Assembly (NCBI GenBank): GCA_047639615.1
Contig: JBLIOL010000058.1
Location: 1-20,898, forward strand
DNA from: CAYWNK01 sp047639615
Lineage (GTDB): Bacteria; Planctomycetota; UBA1135; GCA-002686595
Direction of reading: 5' to 3'
DNA: 20,898 nt
Both the position numbers and the translations under genes were made by a program. Under the pieces are notes generated by a model. The model was not told the DNA's origin. It made no database searches and saw only the letters and a program-made list of their open reading frames with translations. Below are positions 7,047 through 13,635 of this stretch, piece by piece. The number at the start of each line of letters is the position of its first letter. The first letter of the stretch is position 1.

Positions 7047-9917
7047 GTGAGCCACATGACCATTCAAGACCAAGACACTCAAGCCGCCATCCAGGTCACC
7101 ATTCAGGGTCGCGCAGTGAGCGCCACCACCGGCGAGACCGTGTTGGATGTGGCAAAACGGGAAGGGATCGAAATCCCGACCCTGTGCCACGACCCGCGCC
7201 TGGAGCCGGCCGGGGCTTGCCGCACCTGCTTGGTGGAGATCGACGGCTGGCGCCGCCTGGCTCCGGCCTGCGCCACGAAGATCAGCGATGGCATGGTCAT
7301 CGCCGCCGAGAACGAGCGCGTGGAGCGCCATCGCTCGACGCTCATGTCGCTCTACATGACGGACCACCCGCACGACCTGGAGCGGGCCGAGCGCGGGGCG
7401 CCGAACGAGCTGCTGGTCATGGCCAAGGATTACGATGCGGATCTCTCCTGGATCCAGCTCGAGTCCCAGCGCATGGATCGCACCAGCGACGAGAACCCCT
7501 ACATCAACTACGACTCCGACACCTGCATCATGTGCGCGCGTTGTACGCGCTACTGCGATGAGATCGAGTCGGTGAGCGCCATCACCCTGGCCGACCGCGG
7601 CTCGCGCACGAGCATCGCCACGGCGGACGGCGCATCCTTGCTCGATACCACCTGCGAGATGTGCGGCGGCTGCATCGACGTGTGCCCCACGGGCGCCATG
7701 GGTGAGAAGCAACCGCTCGTGCGCAAGGACAAGCCGGAGCGCGAGCTCGAGAAGGTGCGCAGTACCTGCAACTTCTGCGGCGTGGGCTGCCAGCTAGACC
7801 TCAACATCGATCGCGGCGAAACGCCTGAGCAAGATCGCGTGGTCAAGATCACCAGCCCGCCCGTGGGCACCACCTCGAGCGACGGCAACCTGTGCGTCAA
7901 GGGCCGCTTCTCCTACGACTTCGTCGGCCATGGGGATCGCTTGACCGAGCCCCTGGTACGCGACGCCGACGGACAGTTCATCCCCACCACATGGGAAGAT
8001 GCCCTAGAGCGCATCGCCACCGGCCTGCGCGCAGTTTCCGACGAGCACGGCCCCGACTCCCTGGGCTTCGTCAGCTCCTCGCGCTGCACCATGGAGGAGA
8101 ACTACCTGGTGCAAAAGCTCTCGCGCGCGGTCTACGGCACGAATAACGTGCACCAGTGTGCCGCAACCTGACACGCCCCCACTGTGGCCGGTCTGGTCAA
8201 CACATTCGGAGCAGGCGCGATGACGAACTCGATCCAGGAGATCCGCGACGCGGACTTCCTGCTCGTGATCGGCAGCAACACCAGTGAAGCGCACCCCATC
8301 ATCGCCATGGAAATGAAGCGTGCCGTACACCGTGGCGCGACTCTCGTGGTCGTCGACCCGCGTGCGATTTGGATGAGCTCCATCGCCACCAAGTACCTGC
8401 AGTTGCAGCCGGGCACCGACGTTTGGCTGCTCAACGCCCTTGCCCATGTGATCGTCACCGAGGGCCTGGCCGACGAGGCGTTCATCGCCGAGCACACGGA
8501 AGGGTTCGAGGCCGTGGCCGAGAAGGTGCGCGAGTACACCCCCGAGGCTGCGGAAGAGATCACCGGCATCCCGGCCGAGGACATTCGCTGGGTGGCGCGC
8601 CAGTACGCCACCACCAAACAAGCGGGCATCTACTACACCCTCGGCATCACCGAGCACTCCCACGGCACGGACAATGTCTACGGCCTGGCGAACCTGGTGC
8701 TGATGACCGGCCACCTGGGCCACGCCTCCACCGGCCTCAATCCCCTACGCGGCCAGAACAACGTGCAGGGCGCCAACGACGCCGGCGCTTCTCCGATCTA
8801 TTACCCGGGCTATCAGTCGGTCGTCGACGAAGAGGTGCGCGCTAAGTACGAGGAGTCCTGGGGCGTGAAGCTCTCGCCCGATCCGGGCATGAACCTGAAC
8901 GTCATGATGAAGGCCGTGGGCAAGCAGATCCGCGGCATGTTCGTCATGGGCGAGGACATCCTGCTCTCCGAGCCGAACGTGCTGAAGCTCGAAGAGGGCA
9001 TGAACAATATGAAGTTCCTGGCGATCCAGGAGCCCTTCATGAACGAGACCGCGCGCTTCGCGGACGTGATCCTGCCGGCCTCGGTCTTCGCCGAGAAGGA
9101 AGGTACCTTCACCAACTCCGAGCGGCGTGTACAGCGCGTGCGCAAGGCGGTTGAGACGCCGGGCGAGGCGCGCGAAGACTGGCGTATCCTGACCGAAATC
9201 GCCAAGGCTTCGGGCGCGGACTGGGGCTTTGAGAGTCCCTCAGAGGTCTATGACGAGTTCGTGAAGGACACGCCTCAGTTCGCAGGCATCTCCCACGCAC
9301 GTCTGGATGCGGAGGCGGCCAAGGTGACCGAACTGGGCGAGGACCTGACCGGCATCCAATGGCCCTGCCCCACCAGCGACCACCCGGGAACGCCCTTCCT
9401 GCACGAGGGCGGCGTACTGCGCGGCAAGGGACTCTTCACGGCTATCGACTACCGTCCCTCCATGGAGCTCCCGGATGAGGAGTACGGCCTCTTTCTTTCC
9501 ACCGGCCGCACGCTCTACCACTACAACGCCGCCACCCAAACCCGCCGTGAGGCGGGAGCTGTGCTCAAGCAACCCGAGGCCTTCGTCGAGATTCATCCCC
9601 GCGACGCGCGCAAGCGCGGCGTCGGTGACGGCGATCTAGTGCGCATCAGCACGCGTCGCGGCGCCATCGAAGTGCGCGCACTCGTCTCACGCCAAGTCCG
9701 CCCCGGCTGCATCTGGACCTCGCTGCACTTCTCGGAGGCGCGCGCCAACCTGCTCACCAACGACGCCGGCGACCCAGTCACCCAGACCGCCGAGTACAAG
9801 GTCTGCGCTGCTGAGGTGGAGCTCATCAAGGCCGCCGATGGCGACGCCCCCGTCTTCCGTGGCAGCTACTACGCCGTCGATGGACCCGGCGTCTCCCGCG
9901 AACAACGCCCGGACTGA
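7047..9917 (+). CDS. fdhF: Selenocysteine-containing formate dehydrogenase, molybdopterin catalytic subunit (NAD-dependent type)
   Basis: Read through the in-frame TGA at 8169-8171, this is a 956-residue FdhF/FdsA-type catalytic subunit that oxidises formate to CO2. The N-terminus has a [2Fe-2S] domain (Cys47, Cys58, Cys61, Cys75). Two [4Fe-4S] clusters follow, at Cys160/163/166/170 and Cys203/206/209/213. The Moco domain begins with a [4Fe-4S] site CNFCGVGC (Cys241, Cys244, Cys248) and Cys283. The TGA is codon 375 in CAAT-U-HAPTVAGL, the position of catalytic Sec in E. coli FdhH, and homology continues without a break (GLNPLRGQNNVQGANDAGA). The C-terminal molybdopterin-binding domain (about 815-930) is complete. 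The His-Cys cluster motif near 107-120 has lost all its cysteines. The start is GTG at 7047; ATG at 7056 is equally possible. The NAD-side partner is probably the subunit at 1235. A standard gene caller would split this gene at 8171. Confidence 0.95.
8169..8204 (+). promoter_or_regulatory. Sec-encoding UGA and bacterial SECIS hairpin of formate dehydrogenase
   Basis: TGA at 8169-8171 is followed after 18 bases by the apical loop GGTCT (8190-8194). The stem is TGT+GGCC (8183-8189) with GGTC (8195-8198), a bulged A, then ACA (8200-8202); one pair is a G-U. A bacterial SECIS needs a short hairpin just 3' of UGA with a G early in the loop, to bind SelB. As I recall the E. coli fdhF sequence, its loop is also GGUCU at the same 18-base spacing. 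The loop codons GGT CTG encode the conserved Gly-Leu after Sec. Confidence 0.88.
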
Positions 9918-9920
9918 GCC

Positions 9921-10136
9921 ATGGCCCCGGGCTACAGCGATCAACGGCCGGAGGATTCTGCCCAGCTCGCCCGTGCCCAGGGCAAGCTGGAGGCCGCTGA
10001 GCTCGAGCTCGAGCGCGCCCACCACCTGCTCGATACCTGGGACGTCCCGCGCGAGCTGCCCGACCCAGATGGCGGGCGCCCCGTGGAGCTATCCCTAGCT
10101 GGCCGACTTGAATTGCTCTCCGACGAAGACGACTGA
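9921..10136 (+). CDS. Small coiled-coil hypothetical protein downstream of formate dehydrogenase
   Basis: A 71-residue acidic protein whose ATG lies three bases after the formate dehydrogenase stop, so it is very likely co-transcribed. Residues about 12-40 (AQLARAQGKLEAAELELERA and following HHLLDTWD) are strongly helical with heptad-like Leu/Ala spacing, and the C-terminus is acidic (LLSDEDD). NAD-dependent formate dehydrogenases of the Fds type can have a small extra FdsD protein at the operon end, but I see no residue similarity to FdsD and do not assign it. It may be an assembly or stability factor, or unrelated. A longer ORF on the opposite strand overlaps it but reads as low-complexity shadow sequence. 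Confidence 0.6.
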   Translation: MAPGYSDQRPEDSAQLARAQGKLEAAELELERAHHLLDTWDVPRELPDPDGGRPVELSLAGRLELLSDEDD

Positions 10137-10215
10137 GCAGGACTTGGCGTCCTGAGGTACTGTCGGTGGACACCCGCTCGGTCCCTCTCTGTCTTGCCGC
10201 TCTAGGTCCTCGCCC

Positions 10216-10782
10216 ATGCTCCGCAATCGACTCCTCATCGCCACCCTCACCTGCACCCTCGGCGGCTTCGCCCTCGCCACCACCCAGCCCTGGGCCGCAC
10301 CCCAGGACCAGGGTCCGACAGTCACCGAAGAACACAAGCGCATGCTCGAAACGGTGGGCGAATGGACGGGGGTCATGGTGATGGACATGGGTCAGGGCCC
10401 GGTGTCCTATGACTGCACCGAGACAATCACCGCCGTTGGGGAGCTCTGGGTCACCAGCGCCTTTCACTGCGAGTTCATGGGTATGGACTTCGACGGCGCT
10501 AGCTCGATGGGCTACGACCCGGAGACAAGCACCTACACGGGTACCTGGATTGACAGCACAACGAACCACTTGACCATTCAGAAAGGGAGCTTCGATAAGG
10601 CCAAGAACGCGATCGTCATGGAGTACGAAGGCCCGGATGCCATGACCGGCAAGATGGTCCCTATGCGTTTGGAAAACGTGGGAACGAAAGACGCCTACAT
10701 GATGACCTTCTTCCAGACCGTCGATGGCACGACGACTCAAACCATGACGATCTCCATGAAGCGCGTCATGGAGAAGAAGTAA
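10216..10782 (+). CDS. DUF1579 family secreted protein
   Basis: A 188-residue protein with an N-terminal signal peptide (MLRNRLLIATLTCTLGGFAL...). The mature part matches the DUF1579 pattern. It has EHKRMLETVGEWTGVMVMD near residues 35-55, a TETITAVGELWVTSAFHCEF segment, MGYDPETSTYTGTWIDS around 98-112, and a repeated-strand C-terminus with YEGPDAMTGKMVPMRLE. Proteins of this family are small beta-barrels, often extracytoplasmic, with no established function. I can offer no substrate. The start is the only ATG giving a full signal peptide, with no clear SD. It lies 79 bases after the small coiled-coil gene. A weak AGGAC-TTGGC-GTCCT hairpin (10139-10153) in that gap suggests it may be a separate transcript. 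Its own end is marked by a strong terminator. Confidence 0.88.
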   Translation: MLRNRLLIATLTCTLGGFALATTQPWAAPQDQGPTVTEEHKRMLETVGEWTGVMVMDMGQGPVSYDCTETITAVGELWVTSAFHCEFMGMDFDGASSMGYDPETSTYTGTWIDSTTNHLTIQKGSFDKAKNAIVMEYEGPDAMTGKMVPMRLENVGTKDAYMMTFFQTVDGTTTQTMTISMKRVMEKK

Positions 10783-10798
10783 GCCGAGGCCAAATAGA

Positions 10799-10842
10799 AA
10801 CGCGCCCCTGGCGCCCTATTCGCAGGGCACCAGGGGCGCGTT
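10799..10842. terminator. Strong bidirectional terminator hairpin
   Basis: The arms 10799-10817 and 10824-10842 pair over 19 positions with a single C-A mismatch and a six-base loop ATTCGC. The left arm starts AACGCGCCCCTGG and the right arm ends CCAGGGGCGCGTT. It lies between the stops of the convergent DUF1579 gene and the AT-hook-like gene. U-rich ends are short on both strands (CAGTTT and TCTATTT). Confidence 0.85.
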
Positions 10843-10878
10843 CAGTTTCGAGAGTTAGACTGATTTAGAAGGTGCTGA

Positions 10879-11235
10879 CTAGCTAGGACGGCGGCCGCGC
10901 GGGCGGCGAGCCTTGGGCATGCGCACGCCCTTCTCAGCCAGGTAGTTAGAGATCGCCTGGTGGGCGTCGGCTACCGCGTGTTGCAGGGCCGTGTCCTTGT
11001 TGGACTCAGCCAGCTTGACGCCACGGTTCAGACTCCGAGCGGTGGTCACTGCGTACTTCACGCCCGGATCATCCTTGAGCTCCTTAGTCTTCTCGCGCGC
11101 TTCGATAGAGGCGATCTGGTCCTTAAGGGCAGTGATGCGATCATCTGCGGTGCGGTGTTTACGGGTGGAACCAGGCTTCGGGCCCGGCTTCCGGCGGACT
11201 TTCTTTGCGCTACGCGCTGCTTTCTTCTTGGCCAT
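10879..11235 (-). CDS. Small basic AT-hook-like DNA-binding protein (hypothetical)
   Basis: A 118-residue, very basic protein. The N-terminus MAKKKAARSAKKVRRKPGPK is a lysine/arginine tail with a KPGPKPGS motif resembling an AT-hook core. Residues about 30-55 predict a helix (DDRITALKDQIASIEAREK). The middle, about 62-100, predicts further helices (SLNRGVKLAESNKDTALQHA and following). The C-terminus carries a second arginine patch, KARRPRGRRPS. This suggests a nucleoid-associated or chromatin-like protein binding the DNA minor groove, but no family is recognised and RNA binding is equally possible. The ATG at 11235 gives the MAKKK start; no strong SD is visible. It is a single-gene unit, ending 37 bases from the shared terminator, and less GC-rich than its neighbours. 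Confidence 0.75.
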   Translation of the reverse strand: MAKKKAARSAKKVRRKPGPKPGSTRKHRTADDRITALKDQIASIEAREKTKELKDDPGVKYAVTTARSLNRGVKLAESNKDTALQHAVADAHQAISNYLAEKGVRMPKARRPRGRRPS

Positions 11236-11279
11236 GGGTAACGGTGTAATCCAAACCGGACCAAAACATCAATCATTTC

Positions 11280-11297
11280 AGGAGGAAATGGATGTAA
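11280..11297 (+). promoter_or_regulatory. Perfect Shine-Dalgarno followed by a start-stop minimal uORF
   Basis: AGGAGG (11280-11285) is one of the few perfect SD sequences in the window. Six bases beyond it lies ATG-TAA (11292-11297), a minimal start-stop element at ideal spacing. An in-frame ATG for the aldo/keto reductase sits at 11288, only two bases from the SD. Either the reductase really starts at 11288 or this is a translational control site in its leader. Confidence 0.35.
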
Positions 11298-11365
11298 TTT
11301 CGAAGGCCCGAATGCCCGCATGTTCTTGGCTTACTGCAACTCTAATCCCTTGGTACGGTGATCCC

Positions 11366-12301
11366 ATGGAAACACGCGAGCTTGGCAAGACCGGAATGCA
11401 CGTATCGGTCCTGGGTTTCGGAGGTGCAACCCTCGGCAATGAGTATGGAGATGTGCGCAATGAAGACGCCAATCGGGCTGTGCACAAGGCCATCGATGAG
11501 GGCATAACCTTCGTGGATGTAGCGCCCTACTACGGACGCACCTTGGCCGAAGAACGCTTGGGAGAGGCCCTAGAGGGCCGCCGCGATGAAGTTGTGCTGG
11601 CCACCAAGTGCTGCCGCTACGACCGCCGCGGCTTCGATTTCAGCGCCGAGCGCGTGCTAGCGGACATCGATACCAGCTTGGCTCGGCTGCGAACGGATCG
11701 CGTTGATCTCTTTCAAATCCACGATGTAGAGTTCGGCGATACCCAGCAGATCCTGCAGGAGACCCTGCCGGCCATGCGTCAGGTTCAGGCCAGCGGCAAG
11801 GCGCGCTTCATCGGCATTACCGGACTACCCGTACACCTCTTGGCGCAGATCGCCCAGGAGTTCCCGGTGGATACTGTTCTGTCGTACTGCCACTACAACC
11901 TGCTGGTGGATGACCTAGCCACAGTGCTAAGTCCCCTGGCCGAGAGCCACGGCTTCGGCCTGATCAACGCCTCGCCCCTACACATGGGCATCCTCTCCCC
12001 CGGCGGGGAGCAGCCTTGGCATCCGGGTGACCCCGAGGTCAAAGTTGCGGGCCGCGCCATGGCTGCGGCCTGTAAAGCCCGCGGTAAGAACATCGCTGAA
12101 GTCGCTCTACATTTCGCCATGCACGGGCCTGGCATCGCAACCACCCTGTGCGGCATGCGCACCCCTGCGGAGGTGACCAGCAACCTGGCTGCCTATCGCA
12201 GCGCCCCTGACGCAGAACTCATGGCGGAACTGCACGCGATCGCGGCCCCCATCAAGAACCGTACCTGGCACGAGGGTTTGCCAGAGAACGCATCGAGTTA
12301 G
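11366..12301 (+). CDS. Aldo/keto reductase, L-galactose/L-fucose dehydrogenase-like
   Basis: A 311-residue TIM-barrel oxidoreductase using NAD(P)H. The start is ATG 11366, because METRELGKTGMHVSVLGFGG is the canonical family N-terminus. The frame is open upstream and has another ATG at 11288 just behind a perfect AGGAGG (11280-11285), only two bases away; that start would add 26 non-family residues. The catalytic tetrad is visible: Asp in FVDVAPYYG (about 47), the Tyr of YYG, Lys in VLATKCCRY (about 79), and His in LFQIHD (about 114). The ending ...GIATTLCGMRTPAEVTSNL is typical of the L-galactose/L-fucose dehydrogenase branch of plants and bacteria. The substrate is probably a sugar or related aldehyde; which one is not determinable here. 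It stands alone between a divergent gene and a long non-coding stretch. Confidence 0.92.
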   Translation: METRELGKTGMHVSVLGFGGATLGNEYGDVRNEDANRAVHKAIDEGITFVDVAPYYGRTLAEERLGEALEGRRDEVVLATKCCRYDRRGFDFSAERVLADIDTSLARLRTDRVDLFQIHDVEFGDTQQILQETLPAMRQVQASGKARFIGITGLPVHLLAQIAQEFPVDTVLSYCHYNLLVDDLATVLSPLAESHGFGLINASPLHMGILSPGGEQPWHPGDPEVKVAGRAMAAACKARGKNIAEVALHFAMHGPGIATTLCGMRTPAEVTSNLAAYRSAPDAELMAELHAIAAPIKNRTWHEGLPENASS

Positions 12302-12606
12302 TGCGGGCGGGCAGCTCTCTACGAAGTTTGTCCAGAATGCATCAAGGGAAGTGACCCGCTTCTACGCGTTGGTAAGCGCTATCCCTTTTGAAATCAGCGC
12401 AAACGCGCAACCTTCCGGCGCGTTCCTTCGTCCCTGAAGTAGGTGCAACGAACAGGCACCAACGGCCGCTGAGCGATGAGAACCTAGCAAGGCAGCCGCC
12501 GGTGTTTGGTGGACGCTCTTGTTCCGATTTCCCCCTAGGGTCGCCGGACAAGAGCGTCCTCTTCAAGCAGTCCGTTGAAGATCACCGTGCTCCAGAGGAG
12601 TGGCCA

Positions 12607-12687
12607 TCGCTCGCCTCGCAAGGCACGTCAGGTGCTCCATAGTTTGATGCTATTGAGCACCCTGGCGCAACGCCGCGAGGCGATCGA
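12607..12687. repeat. Large nested hairpin (about 31 base pairs)
   Basis: Outer stem TCGCCTCGC (12611-12619) pairs with GCGAGGCGA (12675-12683), extended by three pairs beyond a mismatch. Inside are GGC/GCC (12622-12624/12672-12674) and CGTCA/TGGCG (12626-12630/12663-12667). Next comes GGTGCTC/GAGCACC (12631-12637/12655-12661), and then ATAG/CTAT (12639-12642/12650-12653) around the loop TTTGATG. Internal loops are small. Confidence 0.6.
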
Positions 12688-12730
12688 GGGACGCTTCCAT
12701 GGTGTGCGGTGTTCTTCAATGGTCTGCTCT

Positions 12731-12751
12731 AGGAGACTACCGTCTCCTTTT
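12731..12751 (+). terminator. Intrinsic terminator-like hairpin reading on the + strand
   Basis: AGGAGAC (12731-12737), loop TACC, GTCTCCT (12742-12748), then TTT: a 7-bp perfect stem running into four T's. No + strand protein gene precedes it nearby, so it would end either a read-through from the aldo/keto reductase or the candidate ncRNA. It overlaps the stop codon of the opposing selenoprotein gene. Confidence 0.55.
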
Positions 12752-13570
12752 ACGGGTTTCCTGGCGTTTGAGAGGCTTTAGGCCGAGCTCCGACCGGATC
12801 GCGTCCTCCAACTCATCAGGATTGAAACCTCGCGGGCCCCGAGCACCGGCGTAGCTCACGTGCCCCTTCGCGCCCACCAGGAAGAGTCGGTCGGGATGGC
12901 CTGCGTAGGCCTTGCCCGCCGTGTCCTGCATGTCGTCGATCAGGATCGTCATGGGCGCGAGACCCAAAGCAATGTCGCAGCGCCGCGCCACTGCCTTGCG
13001 CTCTTCCAAAGTCTCAGGCTCCTCCACCACCGGTGAACCGCGCTCGCCGCCCATGGGCCGCTCTCCATCGAGCGCGTGCGCTTCCGCGATGTACACCACC
13101 AGGAAATCCACCTGCTTGCCGTAGGCCTTGTGCAGCTCTTTCAACCGGTCGACCGACCGGCGAAAGGGAGGTCAGGTATAGCTCCCAAAAATCAGCGCCA
13201 CCGGCTTCTTGCCCTTGGACGCCGACAGTCGCACGCGCTTCGCAGGCTTGTCTTTCTTCGCGCCCTTCTCGCTCTTCTTGCCGAGCACATCCAGCTCGAA
13301 GTCCGGCGCCATTTCGCCCTCCGCCGGCGCCTCCGGACCAGCCTCAGGCCGGCCGCGCATGCGCGAGCGAATCTCCATATCCGCCGCCTCGATGACCCCG
13401 TTCTCATCCCTGTCCAAGCGCGCAAAATGCTCGTCGGTGCGCGTGTACTCCGCGCGGCTGATCTTGCCGTCGCCGTCGGCGTCGTAGCGCTCGGCCAGAT
13501 ACTCCCAGGCGGACTCCGCAGTCGCGCTCCCGGTACCGAGGAAGAGAAGTGCGAAGGCGAGGGGCTGCAT
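12737..13570 (-). CDS. Secreted EF-hand / iodothyronine-deiodinase-like selenoprotein (thioredoxin fold)
   Basis: Read through the in-frame TGA at 13174-13172 this is a 277-residue selenoprotein. It starts with a signal peptide (MQPLAFALLFLGTGSATA). An EF-hand pair follows: loop 1, DADGDGKISRAE (30-41), has every calcium ligand; loop 2, DRDENGVIEAAD (53-64), ends in Asp. A charged linker (about 70-120) leads to the catalytic stretch KPVALIFGSYT-U133-PPFRRSVDRL, matching the GS-T-U-PPF motif of deiodinases. After the UGA the family pattern continues: LHKAYGKQVDFLVVYIAEAH, then DGERPMG, MTILIDDMQDTAG, YAGHPDRLFLV, and SYAGARGPRGFNPDELEDAI. The probable role is an exported peroxiredoxin/thioredoxin-type redox enzyme rather than hormone deiodination. 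It lies 53 bases downstream of the sugar kinase on the same strand. A standard caller would report two fragments, ending at 13172 and starting near 13144. Confidence 0.92.
13138..13174 (-). promoter_or_regulatory. Sec-encoding UGA and bacterial SECIS hairpin of the deiodinase-like gene
   Basis: On the minus strand, UGA is at 13174-13172. Eleven bases later a perfect 6-bp stem CCGGTC (13160-13155) / GACCGG (13150-13145) closes a GGTC loop (13154-13151). A second helix, CTTTC (13166-13162) / GAAAG (13142-13138), stacks below it across a 1x2 internal loop. The loop begins 17 bases after the UGA and starts with GG, as expected for a SelB-binding bacterial SECIS. Confidence 0.88.
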
Positions 13571-13575
13571 GGCTA

Positions 13576-13635
13576 GGTCCGGGCTGAGGCTTGGATTCTG
13601 CGCGCGAGGTCCCCTCGAACCCGTCAGCCCGGACC
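13576..13635 (-). promoter_or_regulatory. 12-bp perfect inverted repeat bridging the kinase stop and the selenoprotein start
   Basis: GGTCCGGGCTGA and TCAGCCCGGACC (plus-strand 13576-13587 and 13624-13635) pair perfectly around a 36-base loop, which itself holds a CGAGG/CCTCG hairpin. On the minus-strand mRNA the first arm contains the kinase TGA stop. The second arm ends five bases before the selenoprotein ATG, covering its ribosome-binding region. This suggests translational control or partial termination. Confidence 0.5.

Larger units (their letters stand above)
12370..12752 (+). ncRNA. Candidate structured non-coding RNA region ending in a terminator-like hairpin
   Basis: The 435-base stretch 12302-12736 has no credible protein gene but many local inverted repeats. 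GCGCT/AGCGC is at 12376-12380/12396-12400, AACGCGC/GCGCGTT at 12402-12408/12418-12424, and GGTGC/GCACC at 12442-12446/12456-12460. A 12-bp stem GGACGCTCTTGT/ACAAGAGCGTCC is at 12511-12522/12548-12559, and CTTCAA/TTGAAG at 12561-12566/12575-12580. An 81-base nested hairpin lies at 12607-12687. The series ends in AGGAGAC-TACC-GTCTCCT-TTT (12731-12751). It matches no RNA family I know (not RNase P, tmRNA, SRP or 6S RNA). It could also be remnants of small palindromic repeats. Confidence 0.35.

Noticed and set aside
8169..8171. TGA as a sequencing error or pseudogene stop in formate dehydrogenase
   Set aside because: It stands at the exact Sec position, the frame is unbroken on both sides, the downstream half is intact, and a SECIS-like hairpin follows.
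9826..10740. A 304-codon minus-strand open frame opposite the coiled-coil and DUF1579 genes
   Set aside because: It has no recognisable pattern and its second half is arginine-rich shadow sequence; the plus strand holds a clear DUF1579 protein.
12388..12642. An 84-codon plus-strand open frame (and overlapping small frames at 12342-12566 and 12575-12781) in the gap
   Set aside because: No start signal, no domain, composition unlike the coding sequence around, and it runs through strong hairpins. Non-coding RNA or repeats explain the stretch better.
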